Source of the DNA: Apiosordaria backusii
Taxonomy: Eukaryota; Ascomycota; Sordariomycetes; Sordariales; Lasiosphaeriaceae
Assembly: GCA_030549205.1 (NCBI GenBank)
Contig: JAUKTV010000005.1
Location: 620,001 to 684,000, forward strand
DNA: 64,000 nt
Reading direction: 5' to 3'
The notes below the pieces were generated by a model. It did no database searches. It was not told the DNA's origin and saw only the letters and a program-made list of their open reading frames with translations. Positions 33,003 to 43,883 of this stretch are shown here, piece by piece; position 1 is the stretch's first letter; each line of letters starts with the position of its first letter. The position numbers and the translations under genes were made by a program.

Positions 33003-35178
33003 ATTGAGAGATAGATGGGAGGGGTTCAGCGGAATTTGATAAAAAAAAGGGGGGGGGGGGTATAAGCGTTTGTTTATAGGGTAGAAGGCATCTTTGGAGG
33101 GGTGTTTAATACATATATTTTAGGTGTATGGCGATCTTTTATATTGTGTGTGGTGATCCTTTTTAGGCATGTTTACGAGTGAGAGGCTGGAGGAGGAGTG
33201 GTTGATAGAGTGGTTGGTGGTGATGTTTGCCGCGGAGTATTGAACTGTAGGATGATGAGAATGAGGACGAGCGGTAGAGAAGTGGAAGTTTTAGAAGAAG
33301 AAAAAAGGAAGAAAAAAAAGCAAAAGACTTCCCGTCGGCCCGCCTCCGGTACTCGGATCCTTGAGGTCTTCGAGACCCATCTCGCCGAGATCCATCTCAG
33401 GATCGTGGACCTACGTGTCTGTTAGGTGAGGTGGGTATGGCACAGGTTTGTCAGCATCGAGACGTCTCCCAATGGAATACCGCTGCGCCATTCCATCCCT
33501 TCTCAGGGCATCCCCTGCTGCGAGGAACTTGGTCATTATATCCCCAGGAGCAGGGTAGCGTCGTGTGAAGGAAGGAGCTGGGAGATGAGAGGAGAAACCA
33601 AGCCTGAGGGAAGGGGCGACTGTCTTGATTACCTAATATATTAGGGCAGGATGGGCAGTTCCCCGGGGATGGATGGCCTAAGGTAAGAAGGAGTAACTAA
33701 CTGTATGGATTGAGATGGTTAAAGCATATAGCCACTGGAGGTATATTTGAAAGGAAAAGATGTTACAACGGGGTGATCACAAGCTGGAGCTGGCTAGATT
33801 GGTAGCATCTCTTTCTGTAAGGAAGGGAAGGGAACTGTGTTTTTTCTGATTTGGATCCACGATATGTGCTGTCTTCCCTTTCTGGAGGTGGTGTTGTTTG
33901 GGTTTCTTTTGAAGGCGGTGGCTCTTTGCTATCAAGGAATGACCCCTAAGCTCAGGGCTTCTGGAGAACCCATAAGCATCGAGGGCCTCGCCGGCGTTTA
34001 ATGCCATCTGAGCATAGTTTGAGGACCATTGGTGAATCTTTATATCAATCTATAAGGAGGGGGGATAACTTGTCTATTAAGAGCTATATTATATAGTGCT
34101 AATTTTATACAGGAAGACATCGAATACGTAGGTCGTTTAAGCTTCTTACGGGACGGCCTCAATCATGATTCCATCAGAGGTCTTGTTAGAAGCTAGACTC
34201 CAGGACTATCACTGATAGTGTAGCGCTTTTCATGCTCTTCTTGAGATTTTCCCAGAAAAGTAAATAGAAACTCCGCTCCGGATGCCGTTGGCACGGGAAC
34301 ACACGGTAAAGCTCGTCCGAGATTCTAATCTTAGCGCTCCGGATCCACCACCGTTCCCCGGATCTCGGTTGGCGGAGTTGAAATCAACGATCAGATGAAA
34401 ATGTTTTTGAAAGTTCGTTCAGACGGTGCCTTTGGACGATCCAACTCAAATCTAGGCGCTGATCTTGATAACAGGGCTAAAGAATAATGAAGAGCTAGAG
34501 GCCATCTTCATCATCAGTCTTTTTTGAGTAAACTAATAGAATTAAGCACGAACTTGACAGAACTGCCGCATAGCACACCGCTTGTCGTCTGGTGACATCC
34601 CAGGAGGAGACAAACCACCTCACTTGACCTTCCTCTGCAAGGCCGACCCAGACCTCACCTGCAACCAAGAAAACCCGGTGTTCAGATCGACTATTTAAAC
34701 GGTGATGTCCATAGATGTGAAACCACGATGGCAATGACGCGCCTTCAAATTAGTTTAATGCAAAGTTTAAAATTCCTGGGGTTCGGTGATGATGTCGAGC
34801 ATCTTGCACGTGCTGAAGCGAACAGGATGAGAATCCAGAGGCTCAAACCAGATAGAAAGATACTTGCTGATCGTACCATTTTTGCAGCATGTTTCAGGTC
34901 GCTCTCTACCGACAACAGCGAACTGGCTTCCCCACCAATTAGGTGGCCACTTGGGATGCGACGCGCCGCAAAAGACAGGCCAAGCCGCCCACCGATAGCC
35001 GAGGCTCGGGGGTGACCAGCAACAGAAAGCAAGCCCAGCCAATTGCAAATTCGGGGCACATGTTGCCATTGTCATTCCTGCTTCTCCGCTTGCGCTGGAT
35101 AGACAGTCTGATGATCTCAAGCTCAACCGGCGCGCCTTTTCGATAATCCCTTTATCGAAACAGAGCATCAACACCACC
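33003..35178. other. Intergenic UTP10 / PEX26
   Basis: About 2.2 kb has no supportable gene. It contains a G12 run near 33049-33060, the degraded UTP10-like fragment (33140-33290), a purine-rich A/G stretch near 33290-33330, and an AT-rich tract around 33640-34150. A 111-bp segment bounded by 8-bp inverted repeats AACTCCGC (34269-34276) and GCGGAGTT (34372-34379) is also present. Small ORFs around 34.7-35.0 kb show no family features. Confidence 0.45.
33172..33290 (+). pseudogene. Decayed partial copy of the UTP10 3' coding end
   Basis: The segment from 33181 aligns with UTP10 coding DNA from 32841. The first 25 bases match at 23 positions, including an 18-base exact run (TGGAGGAGGAGTGGTTGA). 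A second block AGGATGATGAGAATGAG at 33249 matches AGGATGATGAGGATGAG at 32905, with a net 4-bp indel between the blocks. Read in the UTP10 frame it gives EEWLIEWLVVMFAAEY then a stop, so it is not coding. Several differences are C/T and G/A. Homology probably extends some tens of bases on each side but fades. Confidence 0.7.
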
Positions 35179-35199
35179 ATGGCTTCCAGTCTGCACTAA
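35179..35199 (+). promoter_or_regulatory. uORF in the PEX26 leader (6 codons, strong start context)
   Basis: ATG at 35179 lies in the strong context CACCACCATGG and opens MASSLH before TAA at 35197-35199. No other ATG occurs between it and the PEX26 start at 35383. It acts as a uORF only if transcription begins upstream of 35179, which I cannot tell. Confidence 0.45.
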
Positions 35200-35382
35200 C
35201 AGTAAAAGTCAATTTGCACCCTTGACCGCCCACCAGCCGCGTGTTTTGATACCTCTGTTTCTCGCCAGCCTCTCCCTGCCGATTCGACGACACTTCACTG
35301 TGGTCGCGAACTTTACACGTTCGATATTTAACATTCTCCCACTTCCGCACAACACACGCACTCTCGCGTGCGGATAGACACA

Positions 35383-36968
35383 ATGGCGCCCTCCTCCACC
35401 CGCTCCTCCTACCTTGGCTCCGAGCCCAACGGCAACGGGAACCACACCAACCTAATGTCGACGAGCATCTCCTCCCTCTCGTCGTCCATGAACTCTCCCC
35501 GGCCCAGCTCTTCCTCTTCGCACATCACCAAAACCTACCGACAAGCCTCCACTCTGTTCCTCACGCGTCGCCTCCCGGAAGCGCTGTCCACCGTCCTCCC
35601 TCTGGTCTCCCCGGTTCCACAAACCGAGAACGATCCCAATGGTCCCTTCGACCCGGCCCCCGTGGCCAAAGCCTCCCGCTCCTCCCGTATCAAAGTCTGG
35701 TCGTTATACTTGACTATTCTCAACGCGATCCTCGAGCTCGATTCTGAAGAGGGTAAAGCCGCCTTTGGAACAGCCGAGTGGCGCGCCCTATGCCACAAAG
35801 TCAGAGACGGAGAGATCTGGGAAGAGGTCGTAAAGAATGGCTATCACGGCGTAGAAGGCGACGTAGACGCCGATGTAGTTATTAACCTGTATGCCCCCCC
35901 CTTTTGGTTACCTCTACCCCAATATATACTAACATCCCCCTTCCCCTCAGCGCAACCATCCTCCTAGCCCACGCCAGAACCCAAACCCTCACCCAAACCC
36001 GCCTAGAAACCTACCTCTCCTACTCCCCCTCCCCCCTGCCAACCCAGCTCGACTTTTCCCGCTCCAGCTCCCGCCCCGCCGCCCACCTCCGCGAACGCTC
36101 CAATTCCATCGTCTCCCGCAACGGCGGCAACGGCACCGACACCCCCCGCGACCTCGCCTCCCGCCTCAAACTCCTGGAGCTCTACACCCTCCACGTCCTC
36201 CCCCGCAACCAAGAGTGGGTGTACGCCAAAGAGTTCATCTCTGTCTCCCCCGTCCTGGACGAGGAGCGCAGGGAAGCCTTCCTCCAAGCGTTGGAGTCGT
36301 TGCAAGAAGAACAAAAGGAAATGGAAAGGATCGAGGAGGAGAGGCGCAGGGAGAATGAGGAGAGGATCAAGCGGGATATTGAGGAGGCGAGGAGGCTGAG
36401 GGCGGAGAATGAGGAGAGGGAGAGGAAGAGGTTGGAGGAGGAGAGGGTGAAGAGGGAGAGGGAGGAGAGGGAGAGGAAGGAGAAGATTGCGGGGAAGAAG
36501 ACGACGACGAAGAAAAAGGGGGTGACGGAGGGGGATTTTGGGCTGGATGATGGGGTTAGTGTGGGGTCGGGGGGGTCGACGAGTAGTAGTAGTGGTGGGA
36601 CGGGGAAGAGGAAGGGGGGGTTGGCGAAGGTTCCTCCGTCTACGATTAAGAAGGGAGGGGGGGCTAAGATGCCGGTTGGGGGGCCTATGGGGGGTAACAA
36701 TAAACCTAAGGGAGGGGGGGATGGGACGATGACGCTTGCGAATAGGGCGTCGATGGTGTTGGGGAATTTGAAGGGGGTGATTGATCAGGTTGCGGCGGCA
36801 TGGCAGATGAATCCGTTTGCGGTTTATAGGTTTTTGGCGTTTATTATTGGGTTGGTGGTTGTCTTTGGGAGGAAGAAGACGAGGGAGAGGGTGATGAGGA
36901 TGTTGAGCGTGGCGTGGGGGAAGGTGGCTGCTACCGCGGGGATGGGGACCAAGGTCAGCTATATTTGA
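35383..36968 (+). CDS. PEX26: Peroxin 26-like tail-anchored protein (Pex15/Pex26 type)
   Basis: This is a probable membrane anchor that recruits the Pex1-Pex6 AAA ATPase to peroxisomes so that import receptors are recycled. Exon 1 is 35383..35888, the intron is 35889..35950 (GTATGC...CCTCAG) and exon 2 is 35951..36968, giving 507 aa. It has a Ser-rich N-terminus (about residues 1-45), then a helical N-domain beginning KTYRQASTLFLTRRLPEALSTVLPL. A strongly charged Glu/Arg coiled coil (about residues 280-380) follows, then a Gly/Lys/Ser linker. A single C-terminal membrane segment, YRFLAFIIGLVVVFG, sits before a short basic tail KKTRERVMRML. The tail-anchored layout and N-domain fit filamentous-fungal Pex26; identity is from motif memory, so another tail-anchored protein is possible. 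G-rich codon usage in the second half differs from the C-rich first half. Confidence 0.75.
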
Positions 36969-37606
36969 TTTGATTTGCCCGAGGTTGGACTGTTGGGAAA
37001 GGGGAGTCGAGGGTGGTGGTGACTGGCTGTATCCATTAATGGGTGGGCTGCATATCATTGATTGTTCTTGATTGAACATTTTACTCTGATTCTTTTTTGC
37101 ATTGCGAGCTGGGGCGCTCTTTTCCGGTCTTGTGTTTCATCTAACTAATTTGTTTCCTTGTCACGCACCTTTTTTATCTTTTTGCAAAGTTTTTGCATTA
37201 TCATGATGGAGATGGAAAAAAAGAGAATAATATCAGGTTGGTATAAGATTAGTATAGCACAGAAGAGAGAAAGAAAAGAGAATAGAAGGATTACAGTGTT
37301 GGACTTGTATTTGCAGGTGTTTATTTCTGACAGAATATGCCCTTCCAAACTATTCTATCAGGGGGTATCGTGACAAAATGTCCGTGTACAACGAAACCAG
37401 TTCTTTTTCTGCTCCCCCCAAAACGCCATGAACGCCGTCTCTATGCTTTATCTTTTCCTCTCTCTTCTGACCCGCTCCTCCTGAGATTTCATCTAAATGA
37501 TATCAAACCCGCTACAACGCAAACGCCTCCTCCCCCAAAATATTCCCCAGTCAAAAAACAACATCCAAAGTAAGGAGAGAGAGCCCCAGCCCAGGGCACC
37601 CCCCTA
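36969..37606. other. Convergent intergenic PEX26 / RDS3
   Basis: This 638-bp, AT-rich region lies between two 3' ends. Purine-rich and pyrimidine-rich stretches and short ORFs only. It should contain both 3' UTRs. No repeat or RNA gene was recognised. Confidence 0.5.
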
Positions 37607-38068
37607 CTAAAACCCCGTTCGGTTCGTTTTCTTTTGGTAAAACAGCTGTTTCCCGAGGCATCTGATTAGCATCTGTCCATCCGTTCGTCAAGGTTTCGTC
37701 AGGGGAACATACATCAGTCCTAGAACTACCCAGGTTTATAATCTTGGGGCACCCGTCCCGGTCCTTTTCGAGGCGCGTGCACTCGAAGCAGTAAAAGGCG
37801 TCCGAGATGCCCTCCCCGCCGCAGACGACGCACTTGTTCTGGTAGTTGCCGAAGGAGCACTCGTCGCAGATGCGGACGAGGGTGGTGGGGCGGACGTACG
37901 AGTCGCAGACGGGGCACTTGCCGTCGCACTTGTCGCAGAGGCGGCCGATGGCGATGCCGGATTGCTTGCGGCACATTACTAGGTCTCTGTACGAGAACAC
38001 ATCATTAGTTAGTATACGGTAGGCGAGATAGAGAAGAGAAGGGGGGCGTACGGGTGATGGCGGGACAT
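37607..38068 (-). CDS. RDS3: U2 snRNP SF3b subunit RDS3/PHF5A (Ini1)
   Basis: This is a small Zn-knuckle protein of the SF3b complex that helps U2 snRNP grip the branch-point adenosine. Three exons, 38068..38052 (17 nt), 37986..37713 and 37645..37607, give 109 aa; PHF5A is 110. The joins rebuild the family exactly: MSRHHP-DLVMCRKQSGIAIGRLC and SSRTD-LFYQKKTNRTGF. Four CxxC pairs are visible (CDKCDGKCPVC, CDECSFG, CVVCGGEG, CFECTRLE), followed by KDRDGCPKIINLGSSRTD. Reading through the second intron would add about 40 unrelated residues, so the last 39-nt exon is needed. The coding first exon of only 17 nt is easy for gene finders to miss. It is divergent from the pinin-like gene, so two splicing factors share one promoter region. 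Confidence 0.97.
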
Positions 38069-38689
38069 TTTGGGTGTTGTTTTGGTGAGTTGTTGAAGAT
38101 GGAGGGAACAGTAAGTGAAGGGTAGTAGACTGTTGAAAGCAAAGGTATGGAAGTTGAGTGGTGGCTGTCGTCGTCGCAACAAGTATGGTGGGCAATGTGA
38201 ACGCGGTAAAGATACGCGACGATTTCAATGGAATATGTAATTTATCAGCCTCGGCAGGCAGCGCATCACACAGTGTGGCGTATTTTCGCAGTGGACACAC
38301 AGCCTTGCCGCATCCCGTCTTTCTCCACAAAATTAGTGCAGCATTGTGTGTGGAGAATCAGGAGCTTAAGCTTCAAACGAACGTGGGGTTTCCCGCTGCT
38401 TGTCATTGAGGTGAGCCTCTCTCCAATTCATCCCTCGTCTGTCTTTTGATTATCTTTTGCATCCTCGGATTGTTTTAGCCCTTTTTGCTCTGCAATTTGG
38501 CTTTTGATTCTTACACTCACGATCAGTCTTCCAGCCCAGCGGTTGACAGCGAGTGCCTTTTTTTTCACGTGTCGCAAGCCCCAATATCATCGGGACCGAT
38601 TGACAAGTGATAGCCATCTAGTTCGCGCAACGCCTCTTCATGCCAAATATCAGATAGGACATATACAGTCATCCACATCCTCAAATCCA
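38069..38689. promoter_or_regulatory. Divergent region RDS3 / pinin-like gene
   Basis: This is a 621-bp region between two start codons pointing apart. On the plus side the pinin frame stays open back to 38504, but I place its start at 38690. No specific element can be supported. Confidence 0.4.
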
Positions 38690-39766
38690 ATGGCTGATTT
38701 CGGGGATCACTCTACAACAAACAAACGAAAAGCCTCCCCCAGCCCTCCTCCGTCAAATGCGCCAGCCAAGCGCTCACGTGTTGATCTCGACGAGCAAGAC
38801 TACCGCAGAGAAGATGTCAGCTACCAAGGAGGAGGACAACGGCGCAGGGAGTCCATAGATGATTACAGCAGATCCCGCAGTCCCATCCAGCGTAAACCCT
38901 CCTTTTCACGACGGGACAGCTACGGCCGGGATCGTCCCCCACCTCACCAACCACAAGAACCACTAGCACCCCCACCTCGAAAGGCAGTCACCCAAGAAGA
39001 GCGCAAGCGCGGCCAGAGGTTATTCGGTGGGATACTAGGTACGCTCAGCGGGCAGACGGGACCGAGCAACAACTTACATAAGCGAAGGCTGGATATTGAA
39101 CGGAGGCAGCATGAAAGGGCGCAGAAGCAGGAGGTGGAGGATGAGAAACGCAGGCAGGAGAAGGTGGAGAGGATAAGGAGGGAGAGGATGATCAGTCAGA
39201 TTGAGGTTGACGAGAAGATTATGCACACGAGGCATGAGAATCTGATGGCTAAGGCGAGGAGTTTGATGACGAGGAGTTATCCGAGGATTGTATGTCGCCA
39301 CTTTCTTCACTATTGATATAGAGAGGGGAATGCTAACTCATAACAGTGCTACCGCCCATGGGAGCTAACTCGCGAGCAAGCGCGTACAATACGGGAGCAA
39401 ATTCGTGACACTGAGGACAGGATAGACAGGGAGCTGGCTCATTGGAAAAGAGAAAGAGAGAGGAGATATAGGCAATTGGGGGTGCCAGTGCCGGCACCAA
39501 CACGTCCAAAAGAAGAAGATCGCCAAGACAGGGACAGACAGCGGGAGCCAGCACTGATTTCTAACGACGATGGCGCAGGTGACACCCGTGGCCAGCAGGT
39601 CAGCCACGAAGCAAATGATACCCAGATGGAGGATGATGGCCATCACGTCAAGAAGAAAGAGCAAGAGGAAGAGGACGACAAGGATATCGACAGCAAGAGG
39701 CGGAGTTCAGATCAGCACCATGATGAGATTATGATGCAGGATGCGGAGGATACGGTTATTTACTAA
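38690..39766 (+). CDS. Pinin/SDK/MemA-domain protein (splicing-associated)
   Basis: This is a nuclear protein of the pinin family, associated with the spliceosome and the exon-junction machinery. Exon 1 is 38690..39289, the intron is 39290..39346 (GTATGT...TAACAG, branch GCTAACT) and exon 2 is 39347..39766, giving 339 aa. An SR-like, low-complexity N-terminus (KRKASPSPPPS, SRSRSPIQRKPS) precedes the pinin core starting EERKRGQRLFGGILGTLSG near residue 104. The core continues as a long charged coiled coil and ends with YRPWELTREQARTIREQI. The C-terminal third is acidic and glutamine-rich. The frame is open 62 codons upstream, but MADFGDHSTTNKRKASP fits the disordered start better. The stop at 39764 overlaps a TACTAAT that looks like a branch point for a CAG at 39800 (see findings). 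Confidence 0.85.
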
Positions 39767-41172
39767 TATTTGCTTTGTTATTCATTGCGTGGGCTTTCAG
39801 CTGGGAAGTTCGGGATGGGTTTGGAACGGATGGGATACTAATCATTAATCAAGGTTTTTCTTTTTTCTTTTGGTTGAGCGTTGCTTTATTCACCGCCGTC
39901 TTGGGATTTTTGCTTGCTATCGTTATTTGTATCGTATTGACTGTTTCCAGGGGGGTGAGGAAGTTAGTGGAATGGTACATTGAATGGGAGGAGGTTGAGG
40001 GAAATTCTTATCGGAGCACGAGGACAAAGATTCTTTTCAGACAGGAGAATGATATCGGGAGAAGTCGCTCGATCACCTTGATGGCAAGGGTGTTCAGTGA
40101 CTGGGTGACTCAACACATCGCGAAGAAAGCAAGCATCATGAAGAGATCCCCAAACATCAATATTGGCAACAAGGATTGAAAATGTCGTCAGAATAAGCCC
40201 GGATGAATGACCAAAACACTAAAGGCTGAAGAATAATAGGTAACGATTACTTGATCAGTCTCGCGCTTGGGTGGTGATGATTAGTTGGTGAGGTCAGGAT
40301 GCGAATAATGCAACTGAGTTGTTTGTTTTATTCCGCGACCACCCGTTTCACGATACTTGGTTAGGGGGTTCAATTGGGCAAACAGCCCAAGTTGGTGATG
40401 GGATTCCGGCGTTGGCCGAAGCTGTGAGTGGGTGGTTGTGTTAGCGAGGTCATTTGACAGGCAGATTTTGGGGGCAGGCCGGCGGGGTGGGCAAGGGGCT
40501 GTTTTTTTCAGATACGAGAAAACAAAACAACAAAAGGGGGCTATGTATCGAGTCTCTGGGATATACCGGAATACAAGACGATGAAAACATGAGGGGAGCT
40601 TCAATTTGTTAATGATACAGCATTATGAATAACTAGCAACGGAGCAAGCGGAGTCAAGATCACCTAATCAAATTGCTCTCACATAGTACCGATTTTGTTG
40701 GAGCTCACAAATCCACTCAAAGATGCCTCGGTCGTGGTACCTGAATGGATTCGGGTTCCCGAATGATCAAATCGGGGGCTGTTTGGATGAGGGGCTCTTG
40801 GCCTGCATGGGCAGCCCAGACGGCTTAGACTCGGGATCGGGATTCATGACGCAGCTTTGCTCCTCTTCTTTGAAGGAGGAAATGCGGGGCATCATGTAGC
40901 CGATTACAGGTATGAGTGCAACGGGGTTGGGGATTCGGTATAAATATCTAGCATCACCACTTCGACTTGAAGCTCTCCTCAGTCCATTCAGCGCGAGTTT
41001 GAAGTTCAAACTCAAATACCAGCTTTGGTTTGCTGGGAGACTTAAACGTTCACAACCGAGATCCAACCAACCCCACACTTGAGTAAGACATCACCCCTTA
41101 ACGCCACCACCACCGTCACCGAGTTTATTTACTTACCCCCTTTTTCAGACGGCGCATCAAAAAATAGCTAAA
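39767..41172. other. Intergenic pinin-like / epoxide hydrolase
   Basis: About 1.4 kb. The first 400 bp carry a 135-codon hydrophobic open frame on the plus strand (39775-40179) with no ATG near its start. Around 40749-40764 there is a perfect 7-bp inverted repeat with a 2-base loop (ATTCGGG/CCCGAAT), which includes CGG-N4-CCG, a spacing that Zn2Cys6 regulators can bind. The rest should be the epoxide hydrolase promoter. Confidence 0.4.
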
Positions 41173-42287
41173 ATGGTGGACAAGCTCGTCCCCAACGACC
41201 CCCGCGTCACCCACCACACCACCACCCTCCCCTCCGGGCACACCTACCACTACCTCGAAGCCCTTCCCCCCTCCGGCACCACCCCCCTTGCAACCGTCGT
41301 GCTCGTCCACGGCTTCCCCGATCTCTCCTTCGGTAAGTTCAGCCTCAGCCCCAAAAATTATCACGAACACCCTCACTGATTACTCCCAAAGGATGGCGCT
41401 ACCAAATCCCTTACCTGACCTCTTCCCTCTCCCTCCGCGTCATAATCCCGGACATGCTCGGCTACGGCCTCACCTCCGCCCCCTCCCCCATCCCGCCCTA
41501 CAGTTACAAATCCCTCTGCACCGACCTCGCCGCCCTCATCACCCACACCTCTCCTGGCTCTCCCATCATTCTCGGCGGCCACGACTGGGGCGGCGCTATC
41601 GTCTGGCGCTTCGCCCTCCGCCACCCCTCCCTCCTCCAAGGCGTCTTCAGCATCTGCACCCCCTACAACGCGCCCAACTCCCAAGGCTACCTCCCCAAGC
41701 GCACCGTCATCGAGCAGTTCCTCCCCAACTTTGCCTACCAGCTGCAATTCGAAGACACAGCCCTCGAATCGCGCATCAACGCCTCTGGTCGAGAAGGCAT
41801 CAGGAAATTTCTCAACATTTTGTACGGCAGCAAAGATGAAACCACCGGCAAAGGGCACTTTGTCGCGAACGTGGGGATTGACTTGGCTCTATTTGACCCC
41901 GAGGTAACGGTGGCAAAGTCGCAGTTGCTGTCGGAGGAGGAGCTAGAGTTTTATGTGACGGAATATGAGAGGAATGGGATTCATGGACCGATGAATTACT
42001 ACCGGACGTGGGATGTGAATTACCAGGAGGAGGCGGAGGATCTGGTCAAGGAGGGGAAGAGCAAGGTTCTGGTGCCGGGGATGATTGTCACTGCTACGAG
42101 GGACACGGCGCTGCCGCCGGCGATGGCGGCGGGGATGGAGCAGTTTTTTGAGAGGGGGCTGATTAAAAAAGAGGTTAATGCTAGTCATTGGGCTACGTGG
42201 GAGAACCCGGAGGAGGTTAATAAGGCTATTGGGGAGTTTGTGGGGGAGCTGTTGGGGAAGGGAAAGGGGTTTAAGGCTTCGATTTGA
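41173..42287 (+). CDS. Soluble epoxide hydrolase (alpha/beta hydrolase fold)
   Basis: This enzyme opens epoxides to diols via an aspartyl-ester intermediate. Exon 1 is 41173..41332, the intron is 41333..41391 (GTAAGT...CCAAAG) and exon 2 is 41392..42287, giving 351 aa. The oxyanion motif is HGFPD at residues 46-50 (HGxP class) and the nucleophile is D118 in GGHDWGG. The cap domain carries a Tyr-rich NYYRTWDVNY, where the epoxide-activating tyrosines are usually found. The charge-relay acid is probably in TRDTALPP, and the histidine is in ASHWATWENPEEV near the C-terminus. All the parts needed for activity are present. There is no signal peptide, so it is likely cytosolic, and no PTS1 at the C-terminus. 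Substrate unknown; fungal members act on fatty-acid epoxides or xenobiotics. Haloalkane dehalogenases share the fold, but the motifs favour epoxide hydrolase. Confidence 0.9.
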
Positions 42288-42628
42288 GGGGGAGAGAGAG
42301 GCATAGATTTGTGAGATTGGATTTGGCATTTTTGTTGTGAATTTAATGTTTGTTCATTCTGCTATGGGTATTATGAAATGCAAGTGAAATATAACGTGCT
42401 TGTCCATGAAACGAGACTGAACTCCCGAAACGCGCTTGACTTAGTGAAGTGACTGAAAATAAAACCCGTGGAATGATACACACCTCCTGCTGGTTTCAGC
42501 AACACACACGAGTCACACCCGTGTCCTATCTCTTCTGGCTTGACAAGTATGGATGTTGAAAGTCGAAGCCTCAAACTTCATGAAGCCTCCTCATTGAATG
42601 ATGCCATTTGAGCAGCATCTCTCAGTCC
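42288..42628. other. Convergent intergenic epoxide hydrolase / CRIPT
   Basis: A 341-bp gap between two 3' ends, presumably both 3' UTRs. Nothing else stands out. Confidence 0.5.
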
Positions 42629-43048
42629 TCACTTCAGAGACCTTTTCGTGCCATCCACAATCGGCGCGGCTGCTGACTTTTTCTTTTCGGGCTTACCACA
42701 CACGGCGCAGGCTATATGTATGGTCAGCTACCACGTTTCCATCTCTTTTGAAAATGAAGAGTACTTACCGGCTGCCTTGTATGCGCATTTGTGGCAATAT
42801 GTGTGCCCTTGGTTTACCTTGGTCTTGCATTGCGTACAAGAACTCGAGTATTGAGCATATGGGTTCTTTGCGGCTTTGGACAATAGCTTGCTCTTTGAAA
42901 TGCCGTTTTGCCCAAGAGTGGCTGATTTTGATGATGACGATGCTGCTGCTGACGAGGCGGCTGAGCCGTAGTACATCTCACTCTTCTTCTTGACGCCTGG
43001 CGTGGCTAGTGTGGTTGAGCTGAGTTTTTGGCATTTTCCGCAGACCAT
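42629..43048 (-). CDS. CRIPT: CRIPT-family cysteine-rich protein
   Basis: CRIPT is a small conserved Zn-binding protein. Recent work on other eukaryotes places it in the minor spliceosome, while the original name comes from PDZ binding in neurons. Exon 1 is 43048..42769, the intron is 42768..42712 (GTAAGT...ATATAG) and exon 2 is 42711..42629, giving 120 aa (human 101). The family N-terminus MVCGKCQKL is present. Four CxxC pairs follow the usual order: CGKC, CTQC, CHKC and, across the splice join, CAVC. NPYAQYSSSCTQCK and KVNQGHTYCHKCAYK are characteristic. A fungal Ser/Ala-rich insert lies at about residues 30-42. The human PDZ-binding C-terminus (QTSV) is absent; the protein ends GTKRSLK, so a PDZ role is not expected. 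Confidence 0.9.
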
Positions 43049-43883
43049 TTTCGCTGATATGAAGTTGTCAAGTGTGTCAAAATGTATTGTGGTCGTGCCA
43101 GATATGGCCGCTGTGATAAGTGATGATGACCTAGTAAAAGATGAGATGAATGTTGTAAGTGAAGCCAGGGTCCGCCACTACGGATACAGCGACCACTGAC
43201 CGAAGAAACCTGCTTAGTCACTCTTTAGGGGACAGGCGCGGCAGAAGCATGGTGCGGCCTCATGCTTCTGATTGGCTGCTTTCAGCCACTCCGAAACACT
43301 TCGCAGCAGGGGCCGGCTTTCACAGGCAGGGCTGTGACGTCCAAGGCAATCGCGCTAACATTGTCAGGTTAGGTTGCGCCGTCTCCTGAAGAAGCTCATA
43401 TCAGTAGGTACGGATAATCCCTTCGCTGCTTGCCAGCATCACGTTGCAGGCTACTCCAACAACTCATTTCGCCGGCTTTGACAGCCACGCTCTGCAATTT
43501 TGTTCAACTGGAGTCGGGCTGAGAGGAAACAACTGGGTCCCACGGCTGACGACGACAACGGGTCTTCTAGCCCAGACCCCAGTCCACGAATCCTCCGCTG
43601 GTTGATGAAAGGAGGCTGTGCTCTCATACCAAAGAACACGGCGCCGTATTTTTTTAAACTTGCAACTTCAGCTCGTCGCACGCCGCAACACCACACCCCC
43701 GCCTGAGTTCTCGATATACCCAATTCACGATTGCACGAATCACGACGACGACTACATTTGCGACTTTACCGGCCTCTCTCGCGGTTCCCCACATTCGATC
43801 GATCCGCCATCGATTTATGCTTCGACACACCCCTTGACCGTGTATCTTGAAATACATTGCCCGAAGCGGCGACGCATTGAGGC
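43049..43883. promoter_or_regulatory. Divergent region CRIPT / DRS2
   Basis: An 835-bp region between opposed starts. On the DRS2 side a six-codon uORF (ATG at 43817, TGA ending 43837) lies 46 bp before the DRS2 ATG. Otherwise only short ORFs occur. Confidence 0.4.

Noticed and set aside
36003..37079. Minus-strand ORF of 358 codons opposite PEX26
   Set aside because: Antisense shadow of the repetitive Glu/Arg and Gly-rich PEX26 exon; the translation is Pro/Leu/Arg low complexity.
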